This document shows positions 30,301-43,800 of a stretch of 64,000 nucleotides of DNA, in pieces. The stretch lies in assembly GCA_047967505.1 (NCBI GenBank), contig CM106538.1; one strand, written 5' to 3'. Each line of letters opens with the position of its first letter. Position 1 is the stretch's first letter. The stretch is from Dipteris shenzhenensis (Eukaryota; Polypodiophyta; Polypodiopsida; Gleicheniales). The notes beneath the pieces are model-generated. The model worked only from the letters and a program-made list of their open reading frames with translations. It was not told the DNA's origin and made no database searches. A program made the position numbers and the translations under genes.

Positions 30301-32200
30301 TGGCATTTAGGATCTAGTTTTGTAGAGAGACTAGATTGGTTTTTTATGAAACTAAGAGCTCAATTACCTTAAGAAGGTATGATCAATTCTTCTAGCTTGC
30401 ATTTAGATCAAGACCAATCTAGGATCTTTGAGAGGAAAATTTTTCAATTTGGGAAAGAGGTGAAGTCAAGCGTTGAAAACAACTCAAGGCACATGATAAT
30501 TCAAACATCCTTTTGAAAGGGACGAGAAAAAAATTAGATGTGGCCTTGAAGACATTGTCCGATGAGATGGATCACTTTTTGGAGGTCTAAGTAAGGGATT
30601 AAGGATGAAAAGTTCATACTCTCTACCTTGTCTTGGGTTAAAGCAAGAGAACTGAGCTTGGAAGAGATGTCCCAGTCTTTTGAAGAGTAAGTCTTGTTCC
30701 CTCACTATTAAATAATTTATATTTTGTGTACATTTTTTTTAAATGTATAAGATGTATAGAAGTAGTTCTATGTGTTCTTTTCTTTACAACCATAAAACAA
30801 AGATGAGAATGCAAGAACAAATGATGGTTATGCTCAATGTATAGACATGGGATCATATTGTTGTAGAGTATCCCATTTCTGGTGCATATTAGTCTTTGAA
30901 GCCATCTTTCATTGCATTCAAAATATTTTAAGTGTATTATCAAATTTTGTGTTTGAGAACATTATAAAAATTTAAAATAAATCTATTCTAATATGTGTAT
31001 TATTTTTTATGCAAGAAACAAGAGCAAAATCAACCACCCTAGAGTTCCCTGAAAAATTTAAGCTCATATTGAGAGTATTAGGCTAGAGAAGGAGAGAAGA
31101 GAGGGGCTATAGATTACACATAGTGATGATAAGAGATTTACCCTATCTCAAATCCTCTTAGGGTGAACTACTATGATATTTATTACTGTGATATGAGGGA
31201 TTTCCCTGCCAATATCCCCCAAAAGATTATAAGCTATCAAGATTTGGTATTCCTTACAACTTTAGATTGAAAGGGAGCGTTAATTATATTTCCATAGGTT
31301 ATAAAAAAGATACCATGGTGTCTACCTTCAAAGCACACAACCTGGCACTTGATTAAACATTTGTAATGTTTCACTCCATTGCCTAAGCTGCTTCTATGAT
31401 GAGAGTGTTGATGGACCACAGCCATGCATTGGAAAGCATGATATGGTAAGTTAATAGTAACTTTTCCTCTCATCTTAAATGTATGTTGGATGTTGTATTG
31501 ACACCTTTAGATATATTCTAATCTTTATTTTTATTAATTTGTTATAGGTAAAGACGATGATGCATGTCAAGTACTTATTGTTAGTGGAGAAGGCCAAAAT
31601 AGTTATGCATTATAATAGAAGAAATGTAAATAATGTTAGTAGAGAAGGCCAAAATATTTATGCGTGTCAAGTTTTTATTGTTAGTGGAGAAGGCCAAAAT
31701 AGTTATGCATTGTAATAGAAGAAATGTTAATAATGTTTTAAATTTTCCAGCATAGTGACATAGAAGCTTCATTTGATATGGAAAAAGTAATAATAAATTA
31801 ATAATTTTCATATCGAATGCCACATCGTCTTATCAATGAGTTGTTGGATCTTTTCACTCTTGAGGATGATTGGGTCGATGATTTTTTGCTAGGATGGAGA
31901 CAATCACAATCTACGCTTTATAGAAAGATCGACATTTGAAAAAGATCCTATGCAATCATCCTACATCAGGTATATGTTATCGATGGCCTACCAGATGCTA
32001 GTGAGGAGGTGGGAGTGAAGCTCAACTCATATAATGATTAGATATAACTAGCTTCTGGAGAGCCCTAGCCTACTTATAAAGATGAGGAATCAAAGTTTGT
32101 AGAGCTGGAAGAGTCCATAGTGCCACAAAGTAGCTAGTCCCCCCCTAAAATGAAGATAAGCTTTCTGAAGGTTAGTAACTTCTAAATATTTAGAGTTGCA
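30300..32200. other. Probable remainder of the decayed coding element
   Basis: Plus-strand sequence keeps short codon-like stretches (for example KKDTMVSTFKAHNLALD near 31300 and ELLDLFTLEDDWVDDFLLGW near 31835) broken by stops. I cannot name a domain. Confidence 0.3.
31566..31745. repeat. Tandem duplication, about 104-bp unit
   Basis: TTATTGTTAGTGGAGAAGGC followed by CAAAATAGTTATGCATT and ATAATAGAAGAAATGT occurs near 31574 and 31678, with a shorter third copy (TTAGTAGAGAAGGCCAAAAT) near 31635. Confidence 0.85.
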
Positions 32201-34183
32201 TATGCTCTTATCTCTGATGTGTTCACTTTATATACATTTGAACAATATGTGTTCCCCTTTCTTTCTTTCATGTGTCATTATAATTAATTTTTAATAATAC
32301 TTGATTTTTTTAATTTATTCCTAATAATACAGAATTTGAGTGTTTATTATTAATATATGAAGTGAGTCAACTTTAATTTATTTTAATCTATACTTCTAAA
32401 TTTTGAAATTAATAAAATAGAAGAACTTTTATCCATTGATATCTTTGTACTTTCATATCATGTTGTTATATTCATTTTTGCAAATTAATAGTTGCTTAAG
32501 TAGGAGGTTTCTTATTTAAAAAGTGTAACTTGGTTTGATATATCAACGTTTAGAACTCAAAATTAATACATGTAATTGAGTGAAGGTTAAGTTATTAATT
32601 TTATAGAGTTCATGATATAACATTTTAATTTATAACCTTTATTTCAAAATGAAAATGTCAGTGAGTATACGACATGCCAACACGTGTATATATAATTTTT
32701 ATTTTTTTTTGTTTTAAAAAATAAATTTGGTTTTTCTCATGATATTCATAATTGAAACAAAAAGGAGTATGTGATCAATGCAAATACATGATATTTCCAC
32801 CTATAGAAGCTTACTTTGATGAGGGAAAATAGATGAAAGTAATGAGCTATAAATATAATGAATGTCAATGTAGGGACATTGAGTGCCTCACTTTGAAACT
32901 ATCTATATATTGGCTCTTACCTTAGCTGCCAACCTTCTATATTCATTGAAGTGTTTTTCCTAGCTTGTATAGTAGGTCATGAATTCCATGAAAAAAAACA
33001 TTCTCAAGTAAAGAACTACCATGTACTTACAATCATAAATATTAATTTATAGCTAACAAATATGCATCTCACATTACATTTTATCAAAATTCATGGTCTT
33101 GAAATCATAAAAGATTTTAAAATTATTTATTTCTTTTTAAAGATCTAATGTATAAAAGCATGGTATTTTTAATATGAGGATGTGTAAAATAATCTCATGA
33201 AAATATTTTTCATAAAATTGCTATCTTTTTTCATAGATAGGTACAAATTTTAAAATTTAGGCAAGATTTTGTATTACTTCATGGGAAAATTAAAAGTGGG
33301 TAATCACAGCAATTTTCACTTGATACACAATAGTGTTATGGATCGACGGTCAAGACCTTGAAATCATATAAATGAGATTGATGCATACATCTCACAAATG
33401 AATGATTTGGTAGAACGCATGAGTATTCATTATGAAAGAAGCTTCACTGTATGGTAAAGTGAAAACAAATCTACACATATAGGCCATTGTGCAATCTATT
33501 TGACTCGAGCACTCTGCACAAATGCAAATACAAATTTTAATCTCCTATCCTTTTTTAGACTAAGCCTACCTTATATCCTCTCATGCAGATATGTATCTAC
33601 TTTCACCCATCTCTTAACCATTGTGTCATAGTTTCATATCATGCTGAGATATTACTCTTATGGCAAGCACATATGGATATTCTAAAAATAATTGACATAG
33701 ACCTATCATACTATCTTTTAAAGTATGTTATGAAAACTTAGCCCATGCAACATGTGAAATTGAACCCAACAAAAAAAGGCTTCTCAGACTAGATAATCTA
33801 GAATCGTTATAATTGAAAATGATTGCCATTCAAATTCTTACTTCTTGGAATTTGAGGGCTTGTACATCAACTAAAAGAAGACGTAATACCTCTCAATATT
33901 GATCATTATTGCAAGGTGCACATGCTAGTTGATCAAAATTGACACCAGCTAATAGATAAGATTCTCCAAAAGAGCCCCTTAGATGTACTTGAGAATGCTT
34001 GCATGGAATCAACAAACCCGATGAAGATTTCCAGCATGCCTAGCACCTAAATTACTCGAATTAAAATTCTTCAAATGATGGGAAAATTTCAAGGACTTAA
34101 AATTGCTACTTTATCATTTCACCAACAGCAAGAAGTTTATAACAAGGGTAATAGATCATTTTTTAAGATCAATTACATCACTT
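32200..34183. other. AT-rich intergenic DNA
   Basis: Very AT-rich with no open frame over 60 codons and no recognised repeat. Confidence 0.45.
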
Positions 34184-34188
34184 ATAAT

Positions 34189-34353
34189 TGATAGCGAAAG
34201 TAAGAGAGGGAGAGAGAGAGGAGTGCACATGATATAGATACTTGTACACTAAGTGTATTGATAATGAACATGAAGATATACATGTGAACCCCTTAGGGTT
34301 AGGGTTTTCCCCTGTGCCCTATGTGGATAGTGCAATTTACACTATCTTTAACA
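34189..34353 (-). repeat. LTR (3' LTR in element orientation)
   Basis: 165-bp terminal repeat matching 37367-37537. It starts TGATAGCG and ends TTAACA on the plus strand. Confidence 0.93.
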
Positions 34354-37300
34354 CCCCCTCTTAAATTGCATTGGGGGTAAGTAGAGGGTGCATGTACAAG
34401 ACCTATTTGTGGATTTCGTTTGGTGCATATGATAGATAGCATCCAAAACTAGAAAAGAAAACTAAAAGAAATCAGAGTAGTATGTGCGTATGTGAGCACA
34501 CGACTACATTGCGAAAGCATGTACAATGAGTACAACTTATGTGGTCCTATACAAGGTGTGGATTTCCCCCTCTTAAGTTGTGGGCCATCCTTCGCCTTTA
34601 AGAATAAAACCCAAAAGATAGGTCGAAAGGAAGAGGAAGAAAATATGCAGAAGTAAAGTCCACCTGGATCAAAGACTGGTCGATCAAAAGATGACTGCAT
34701 GGAGAACTGTGTGTATGGCTGTGTGCTAAACATGTCAAGGCTGAACATGTTATAAGTCACTATGGACTATGTAGCTGCTCTGAGGAAGAGGCATCCGGAT
34801 GTGAGGCTAGTTGATGTAGCTATGGTGATATGATCCGGTAGGTTGTGACATACGAGGGTGTCACCAACCCAAAAGAAGTGATAGCAATGGTAAAGGTATG
34901 CTACAGTAGAACTGTGATCTTTGTCGAATGATGCAGGGTCAAAGAAGACCGCATAGTCGATGTGGACAGAGTGATCCAAGGGCTAAAAATATGGGGCCGA
35001 AGGTGCAGGTATGATACACTACTCTGTTGAATAAGAGGCCCATAGAACTAACAAGGTATGGAAACCTGTCAAACCTGTATGCTCAATTGTCATGAGTTGA
35101 AGGTTCTCTTGTGTGTGCATAGCTAAACAACCATTGGCACAAGTTGTAGCATTTATCAAAGACTCATCAAGAAGGAGCTAACAGTATAAAGGCCTAGAAG
35201 CCTAAAGTACAACTGTGAATGCATAAGATGTCCCTGAGGCATATGTGGTGCCGAATGCTGATGAATAAGGGACCGATCTGAAGTCGTGGATCCAACCACT
35301 AATCTGCATCATGTAAGACTGTATACGACAGCCATAAGTACATGATGAAACACTGAGTCTCCCCAGGTTGCGCTATGGCTGGTGGACCTAAAGATGTCCA
35401 CTGCATTGGGGTAGGATTGCACTGATGCGTAGGTATCCTCGTGCTGAGGAATGATCTGATGATCGAAAGAGGTGGTGATCACTGGATCCAAGGGTGGTGC
35501 AATGTGGCATGACTGAGCCAATGTTGAGATGTCCTAAAGACTGATGTGCTGATCTGTACTGCTAAAGGGAACTGAGCCCAAGGTATGCTCTATGTAAGAG
35601 GTGAAAGCATTAGTGATGGATGCTGGAATGGTATCACATGAGGAGCTGAGTGCGCTATGGCATGTATCTTTGCATGCGACAAAAGATGTGAGTGCCTCGC
35701 ACTGAGGAGTTACTGGAAGGATGGCCAAAGTTTGATCCAAGGAGGGGGTCCAAAAATGATGATGTGGCTTGTGGAGGTCACATGTAGTAATGCACTGTGT
35801 GCCTATGGAGGGGACTGTGCCTATTGAGCACTGATGCTGAGGTTGCACAGTGAGTTGGCACTGCCTACTGATATGGCACCTATGTGATTGTGCACTGATG
35901 ACTGGGCTACAAGTGAGGTGGCAGCTTTGATGATGTGGCAAGTGGGGGTCCAGTTAGAGTAACAGTGGTTAAGTAACCCGAATAATGTGTGGGGTTTGCC
36001 ACATGGCCAACCCTTGACCACTCTCTAAACCTAGGTCAACTTGACCTATCCATGGGATTAGGCCTATCTACCACATGGCAGATAGATAAGGGAGGTGGTA
36101 TCACTAAGATTCTGACGGAATCGTCTTTGATTCCATTGACGGACCAACGTCTGTCTGTGGGCAGGCTTGAAGCTTGAGCCAGGGAGCATGGAGCTTTTAC
36201 CGATCATGGAGCTGCCATACTATAGGTTGTGGGAGACATTATGAAGAGGAGAGTCTCTTTGCAAGAGAGCTCCTCGTTGGAGCCGTCATGTTGCGTGAGC
36301 GTCATTTGTCTTGGCTGGTCGTGGAGCCGCTGCCCGTGGTAGAGGACTTGAAGGCTCTGGCCATGGATGTGCTCGAGGAGCCATTGAAGCATGTCGTAGC
36401 TTCCATGGAGTCAGTGGAGGAGACTATTTGGCCCATTGAAGGTTCGTTGCATCGTGGGCGCCTAGATCTCTTAGCGTTCCAAGGTTGACTGTGGGCAAAA
36501 GTCATTTGCTGCTGGGTCGCAACCTTTACTAAGACGGGTCATGCTTTTGTTGGAGAAGCTTGCTGTGTGAGGCTCATCGATTTGTGGAGGTCATTGTGCC
36601 ACTAAACTAATGCTTTGGAGGTGGTGCTCGTAGTGTTGTTGGAGCAGCCCAAGTTTGCCTTGCTAGAGTCGAGGGATTGACATGAGGAGTCGGCTACTGG
36701 TTAGCATTGAGTCGCAGAAGGAGCCCATGGTAGGAGCATCACTATTGTAGTAGCCGCTTGCCTAAGGATAGTCGTTGCAGTTTGTTATGGAGTAGAAGGA
36801 GCCGAGAAGCATGTTTGGAGGCATGGAAGGACTCATTGAAGCATGGAGTCTTTGAATTGGAGAAGCTCAAGAATGGAGGTTAGCTGCATTCCCGTGGGCT
36901 TTGAAGCTTAAATAGAGTGGTCGAAGCTCTGCCTTAGCACAAGTCATGGGTGCTCCTTCCCTTCTTTCATCTTCATCTCAGAATTCCACTCTAATGTACT
37001 ACAGCCAGCTCAGGCCAATTGCCCTAGAGAAACAACAAACCTTAATCTTTCTCCCAAGAGAACCTTAGCAATCTCTCTAAAATGAACAAAATCATGAAGT
37101 GAACCACATATCACTCAAGATGAGATATCTCAAGCCCCAAGAAGCGGATTCTTGAGCTTTCTAAAGCAAATCGAAGGGGCAAGAGGAGCTCTACAAGCTA
37201 AACACTACAAGAGAAGAAGATGCCTCAAATGGAGGGCTTGTCGCCTTGATGGAAGCAAGGGCTTGACTCTCTCCGACGAAAATCTCTCTCAATGGAAGAT

Positions 37301-37354
37301 GTCACACATCAAAAGGAGGGCTTGACACTCATGAAGGGAGTGGGAACACCACCA

Positions 37355-37366
37355 GCTCTGATACCA
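37355..37366 (-). other. Primer binding site of the LTR element
   Basis: GCTCTGATACCA, the reverse complement of TGGTATCAGAGC, directly abutting the right LTR. It pairs with the 3' end of initiator-Met tRNA, the usual primer for copia-type plant elements. Confidence 0.9.
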
Positions 37367-37537
37367 TGATAGCGGAAGTGAGAGAGGGAGCGAGAGAGGA
37401 GTGCACACGATATAGCTACCTGTACACTAAGTGTATTAACAATGAACATGAAGATATACATGTGAACCCCTTAGGGTTAGGGTTAGGGTTTACCCCTATG
37501 CCCTATGTGGATATTGCAATTTACACTATCATTAACA
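37367..37537 (-). repeat. LTR (5' LTR in element orientation)
   Basis: 171-bp terminal repeat. It is 6 bases longer than its partner mainly because it has one more TTAGGG unit (near 37470-37490). Confidence 0.93.
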
Positions 37538-37542
37538 ATAAT

Positions 37543-39690
37543 TATGTAAAACAAGGAAAATCCATTTTTCTAGTAGCAATAGAAGGATCCGCCACATTGA
37601 GGCTTAGTGTATTAGCAACTACTATCCATCATCAATTTGCTTTACCAAAGGGGCCCAATATATTTTGAGCAATAACAGTAGCAAGCGAGTGATACCTAGA
37701 ATTACAAACACAAAAATAATCACAATTGATGAAACCTCAATCATGACATGCAAATATTGAACACAAGCATCAGAAAATTATGCAAAACTTACAAAAATAA
37801 TTTTACAACCATTTTTAGAACAAAAGATGATCTTGTTTGGAAATATGTCACAATTGATCCCAGTCTACAAATGCAATGTGCAAGAGAAAGAATTGTATAA
37901 AAAATGCCACATTAGTAACTCAAGTTTCTAAACAAACTGCTACCTTCTCATTCATCGACACATCCGTTCATCACCTAGATGATCCTACGGCCATGGCAGG
38001 GACCTTGAAAGGCATGAAGTTTGATCATTTATAGACAAATAGGGCCAACAAGAAAGGATGACTTTGTATTCACATTGAGTATCTCTATTGTGGATTGAAA
38101 CTCTAATAGTATCTTGAATCTTATAAATCTAGATAATAGAGACTCAAGTGTTTCATTCATTCATTACAAGAGTTTGTCAAGAGAAATGCTGACAGCTGCT
38201 ATTGAACTTTCAGATATTGATTCCACAATACACAGCATCTCGGCTTAGAAAAGTTGATTCATCACACCGATTGCTTGCATCGAAAGGGATGATTGAGTAG
38301 TAAGTACATACCTTAGAAGTTGGAATGTGAAGCTATAATGATGTGTTTTGGCCGTGATAGATGTGGAAGGCTAAAGCTATGCATATGGACTCTGAAGTTT
38401 GGACTCTACACTGTTCAGTTTGACATTAACCTGAAGGCTCGAGTTCACCTCCACAAAGTTCAAGATTCTCAAAGAGGATGGCAGGGAGGTCACAAGAACT
38501 TTGAGAAGATGACTCACTGTTAGAAGTCAAATATTATCCCTACTAACTAGACCCTAAGAGCAATCGTGTCGGGTGATCTTAGCTTCAATGCACATCCACG
38601 ATCCACATTGCACAACAAAAGTTGCAGCAAATTGTAATAGGTTTTATATAGCCTTAACATTAATATTTTTTAATCATTAATTTATGAAGCCATAACCCAA
38701 TACTCTCCGTTATTTTAAAGATATTTCTATAAACTTGTTGGTATTTTAAAGTCTAACCTTTCAATAAACCTTAAAATCAAGCTTGCACAAACATTTAACC
38801 CTCAATAATTACCTTTCTCTCACAACTTCTATCAATTTTTATAGACTTTAACAGGTGCAAAATACAATAAGTTAATTTTTTTCAAGCACTGAATCACGCT
38901 CCATAAATCTTCCTAAAATGGGAGCTAGAAATGGACATACCAAAAGAGGTAGATTCCCTCCTAAGAGAGCAATCTTGTGTCGCCCCAGAGATACAAAGGA
39001 AATTGAGGCGCCAGAATACATCTTCTTCTGTGATTATGAAGCTGCTGTCTAGAAATGTTTTGGTGTAAACAACCTTCACCATTGGCTAAGTGAGGACAAA
39101 ATTGCGAGCATCCTATTACTGCATCTAACTTTGGCTGAATTCTTGATGTTAGTGGTGAGCTTCTCTAGCCTAGTGAGCAAGGTAATTTTTTTGCTAGTAA
39201 CCTTTTTTTTTTTTTCCACAAAATTTGGTCATAGAAAGCTCCTTTTTGTGTGAACTCCCTTTGAAAAACTTGGCAAAAATTTTGTTCGAGCTGGTCCCCA
39301 TAGACCGATACTCTCCAACTCTTCTGACTATCTTCACTAGATAACCAGTCCCCATGCAACCCATTGAGAACCAGATGTGAGATTTCTAGAGCCACTGCAC
39401 CGAAGATCAACAACGACTCTCTAAGGGTGGCCAAGATTAGCCTCTAGCTACTAAATCTATCTTCCTTGACCTATCAATTTGCTTGCCACCTATGAATTGT
39501 GCAACCTTCTCACATACTCCATCATCCTCCGCCTATGACTTTTCTTGCCATTCATGATTCGTGTATCCTGCAAGGTTGTTCAACCCCTCCATAGGGCCTA
39601 CAAATACACTATTGCAACTGAATTCGATGCATGTTGATTATCATTCGAGGTCCCTAGATATTTGTTGCATGGGGACTAGCTCTTCTTAGG
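37543..39690. other. AT-rich intergenic DNA
   Basis: No gene or structured repeat recognised. Short open frames at 38320-38523 and 39165-39434 match nothing I know. Confidence 0.4.
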
Positions 39691-39693
39691 CTA

Positions 39694-39998
39694 CATTCAC
39701 ACCACTCACAAAAAGGTAGTGTAAAGGGCTACCATCCTAGTTGGTCCAATAGGAGAGATGGGCCCAAACATTGATACAAAAGATTTGTGTCCATCCCATG
39801 AAGGCTGTCCACTCCTCCATGGCTAGCTGCTCTAACTACTACATGATTGGCTCATCCATCTCCTCCACCTGCCACACTAATCACACATTGGTGATGTAAT
39901 GTAGTAGCCTGATGATTGTCGGGTGGTGTGAATGACCACACCTGGCAGCCATCCTCCAATTCTATTTCCTCCTCTAGGGCCGGGCAGGTGGTGTGAAC
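39694..39998. mobile_element. MITE-like repeat, copy B
   Basis: About 305 bp with inverted ends ATTCACACCAC and GTGGTGTGAAC (10 of 11 matching when inverted). The interior is homologous to copy A at 18691-18932 in the same orientation and is longer, with an extra segment on the left. No coding capacity. Confidence 0.7.
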
Positions 39999-39999
39999 T

Positions 40000-41330
40000 A
40001 GTATTGATAGAAAAACCTACAAACTATATACAAACCTAGAACATTTTTATTTTTACCTACAAAAACTATTTTCTCAATTTTATAAAGTCTACAAAGTTTC
40101 GGGCAATTCAATTATGCTCTGGCTTTAAAATCTATTTTGATGAGAGAAATGTTTTCTGTGAACATTGATGTGAACCCAAGTACTCCCTAAATTAAATGTT
40201 TAGGGTTAGAGTTTCCCTAAGAGGTGAAAGACATAAATACGAGCATTTCTTCTTTTGGATTTGCTATGTGAATAGTTTGTTTGTCTTGTTGGAGGCCTGC
40301 TAGTATCTGGTGCAAGGAGCATCTTGTATGCTTTTGAATTGGCATCTCAATTGCAATCCATAGCCTCTCTTGCAGGTATTGTGACATATAGGTCTGAGTT
40401 TTTCTTCTCTTTCCCGTTACTTTTTCCCTGCTCACATTCCTCTCCCCAATCGATGTATTCAAGAGTCATTTTCTTAGTTCCTTGCTGATTTTCCTAGAAG
40501 ATGATGTGATATATGTCACCCCAGTCCTACTTGGTTGTGATAACCACAATTGCCATTAACTTGATAAGATCAATTGTGATCTACCTCATGCATAGGTATC
40601 CTTAGAAAATGTCATCTTTAAAAGCATATTGAGAAGAACAAGTGCTTCCCTGAAACAAATGTGTAGCATCAACCTGAAGCATAATCTACTACCCCAAAGT
40701 GTGCACCTATGCTACCTCAAACTTAAGAACTAAAGCAAATGAACATATTTGCAAAAAACTAGCAAATAAATGAGAGACCTAGCTAGCTGCACATGCTACA
40801 ATTGACACGGATGAAATATCATGAAAAACTAAGCTTTAAGGCTAGTGCTTTAAGGCTATCTTTGACACAAAATGGCTCTATAGAGACCCCAACAATAGGT
40901 CGCACCAAAAGCGAGCTCCCAAAGAAAGTTGAGGATGTTTGTTAGACAATGTGTAGCAATCAAAGGTGAAAATGAAAAACCTTGGAATGCTCACACTAAT
41001 AGGGCAAGTAGGACTAGAAGATAGTCATGTTGTCTTCTAAGCAAAATGGACACACTGGAATAGACAGACAACCAAGGCCTAGAATGGTCTAGGAGCAAAA
41101 GTGTTGAGTGCAAGCTAAAGCATAGGAAGGCTATTGGAGAAGGAGACAAAGGAAAGGTAGGAATATGGCAAGGGAATAGGACCTCTTGTCAAACAACTTG
41201 TCAATTTATCATCTTTCTTTCTCTATTTTTCATCTAAAATTCTCTTGGCTAACTTGGCCACCCTAATGATCATTTTTGACAAACTTAGAGGGAATTCGAC
41301 TGCAATATAGAAGACAAGTTCATCGAGATG
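40000..41330. other. Intergenic DNA, nothing recognised
   Basis: No convincing gene. A short minus-strand ORF at 40217-40462 has no recognisable domain. Confidence 0.4.
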
Positions 41331-41333
41331 GCA

Positions 41334-41482
41334 TTCTATTTGAAGACACCAAAACCTACCATGGCATGAATTTGGCCATTTAGAGGGCGTCCAAATGGCT
41401 AAATTTGTGCCATGGCAAGTTTTGGACACCCTCTAAATGGCCAAATTTGTGCCATGGAATACTTTGGTGTCTTCAAATAGAA
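41334..41482. repeat. Long near-perfect inverted repeat (hairpin)
   Basis: Arms 41334-41392 and 41424-41482 (59 bases each) match at about 52 of 59 positions when inverted. The outer 20 bases TTCTATTTGAAGACACCAAA are perfect. The 31-base loop carries a third partial copy of the inner arm (AAATTTGTGCCATGG). It fits a foldback MITE or a MITE-derived small-RNA hairpin. Confidence 0.85.
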
Positions 41483-42000
41483 GTTTCCATCCTTATGAAC
41501 TTTATCCTTTGCACTATGGTTAGATTTCTTCATCTACCCCTATAAAGTCTACATTTCTTCATGGAAAATCATGAAATGCATCAAATTCACATAGATAGAC
41601 ATAGAAAAAGAAATATTTACAAGGTAATATAGCAAAAAATTCAAGATAATTTCTATTAAATAAAGATGCTGTCATGGGCACGATATATGAAAAATGACGT
41701 ATTTTTTATCTTAAAAATCATCATCATCTTTAATGCTTGAATTTGTGGGAGAGACATTATAGTTTTGAATAAATCAGAATTTATTCGTACACCATGAGAT
41801 TTATGTCATGGCTAGAAGAAATATAGTAATGTGCAAATGCTTGATATTTTGAAGCATTTTAATTTTACCTTGAACCCTATAGTCATAACTTATGAAACCC
41901 TAGCCATTGCTAGAATAGGTATCTGCAATAATTATTAGTACAATGTGTTGGCATGAGGATTTGATGAATGACCTTGGTATTTAATGATCCCAAGAACTTA

Positions 42001-42131
42001 TGATTATTAGTCACACAAAGAAAATCTAATGGATGTCATATGTGACTAAAGCAAGCACAAATCTATGATTATTAGTCACACAAAGAAAATCCAATGGATG
42101 TTGTATGTGACTAAATCTAGCACAAACCTAT
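42001..42131. repeat. Tandem duplication, 64-bp unit
   Basis: TGATTATTAGTCACACAAAG followed by AAAATC.AATGGATGT..TATGTGACTAAA, CTAGCACAAA or its variant, and CTATGA occurs twice back to back with few differences. Confidence 0.9.
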
Positions 42132-42599
42132 GAAGGCCTACTATACAAAATTCTTGAGCCAAGAAAGAACCTATAAAGAGTAGAATTTATACTATTAGAC
42201 CCTTAATGGAGCTCTATTATGCTCATAGAGAGAGCTATAAATCTTAGAATAGCTACTAAGCCAAGATTTAACTAAGCACTAGTAAGGGATAGCCACATTA
42301 GCCTCCAAGGAAACATGAAAGTAAAAATAAACTCTCTAATCATCACTAAGTATATAAATCACACACTATGGTGTGGTATGGTCATTACACCCATGCTTTG
42401 ATATTAAGCTCATGTGAGAGCCATACAGCTCAGATTAGAGTTAAGCCTAAGTCTAGCTAATGCTAGAAGAGGAATACAAGAAGCATTATGCCGTAAGGAA
42501 ATGACAAGCCAATTATGTGAGTTTATAAAAGGCTCTTTTAGAGTCAAATCTGACCTTTTAAGGATTACTCTGGAAAAGGGAGGATTCTTCTCACAATAA

Positions 42600-43800
42600 C
42601 CATACCTCGATAGCAAGGTGCTAGGAATGATATGACTATGTTTGGTAGTGTTAATGGATTTCAATGTTCTTGAATAGAAGACAACAAAGGACTTGATGAC
42701 CACACTAGATACATTGTATGAAAAAACATCAGCTTCTAAACAAGGTATTTCTTATGAAGCATCTCATCAATCTAAAGATGTCATAAGGTGGGTCTGTAGT
42801 TAATCATTTGAATCAGTTCAATACAAATACAAGCCAACTAAGGTCTATAGGAGTAAACTTTGATGATGAGGTTCAAGCTCTCCTCATTTTATGCTCATTG
42901 CCAAAAAGTTGGGATGGCTTGATCATGGTTGTAACTTTGCTCCTAGGTCAGACACTTTAAAGTTTGATGATGTTGTAGGTGTTCTCCTTAGCAAGGAAAT
43001 GTGACAAAAAGAATAGGTGAAACATCAGGTAATTCTTTGACTCTTGAGAATAGGTAAAGACAAAGGGAGAGAGGAAAGAGCCCACGAGATCGCAACAAGT
43101 CAAGAAGAAGTAGATCCAAATCCAAAGGGAACTTGGAGTGCTGGCATTGTGGGAAGAAAGGACATATGTTAGTTGCAAAGAAAAAGGAAGACGGATAACA
43201 AGAGAATATGAAAGAAGAAAATGTAGCAAGTACTGTGTTACAAGATGCCTTAATTTTTTCATTGGACAATATCATTGATGCATGGGTTGTGGACTCAAGG
43301 GCTTCATTTCATGCTACACCTCATAGGAAATATTTTCAAGACTATGTTCAAGGTGATTTTGGAGAAGTTTATTTAGGTAATAATGAAGCATTGAAGGTTA
43401 TTGGAAAGGGCAAGGTGCTGTGATAAAATTGCAAAATGGAAACCGATGGTTGTTGAAAGAGGTAAGGCATGTTCTTGATTTAGGAAGACACTTAATTTCA
43501 GTAGGACAATTGGATGATTAAGGCTACACAACCACAAATTTTGTACGAGATTTGTGGAAGGTCACTAAAGGGTCAATGGTAAAGCAAAAGGACCCAAGGT
43601 ACGTATGTTGTATGTATGTACCAATAATGCTTATTGTTCTATTGCTTTAGCTTCTATAGGAGTAGATACAACTCTATGGCATCATAGGCTTGGACACATG
43701 AGTGAGAAGGGGATTTAGATTCTTCACTCAAGAAAGCTATTGCTAGGTTTGAAGCAGGTTGATTTGGACTTTTGTGAGAACTGTGTTTATGGCTTTGCAT
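42600..43800 (+). pseudogene. Copia retrotransposon relic (gag to pre-integrase)
   Basis: Motifs run in copia order. Gag UBN2-like region: LRSIGVNFDDEVQALLILCS, then LPKSWDGL (42840-42930). Knuckle: CWHCGKKGHMLVAK near 43140, last Cys lost. Protease: WVVDSRASFHATPHR near 43285 (active DSGA altered to DSRA). VLDLGRHLISVGQLDD near 43475. GAG-pre-integrase: LWHHRLGHMSEKG near 43675 and FCENCVYG near 43770. Many stops and frameshifts; integrase core, RT and RNase H are missing. No LTRs found. Confidence 0.85.

Larger units (their letters stand above)
34189..37537 (-). mobile_element. Complete non-autonomous LTR retrotransposon
   Basis: 3349 bp flanked by direct repeats ATAAT (34184-34188 and 37538-37542). 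LTRs lie at 34189-34353 and 37367-37537. On the minus strand each starts TGTTAA and ends CTATCA. Orientation is fixed by GCTCTGATACCA at 37355-37366 (reverse complement of the initiator-Met tRNA primer site TGGTATCAGAGC) beside the right LTR, and by CCCCCTCTTAAA at 34354-34365 (polypurine tract read on the minus strand) beside the left. The interior has open frames such as 35534-35941 (-) but no gag, protease, integrase or RT motif, so it must be mobilised in trans. Short LTRs resemble TRIM-type elements but the interior is larger. Confidence 0.92.
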
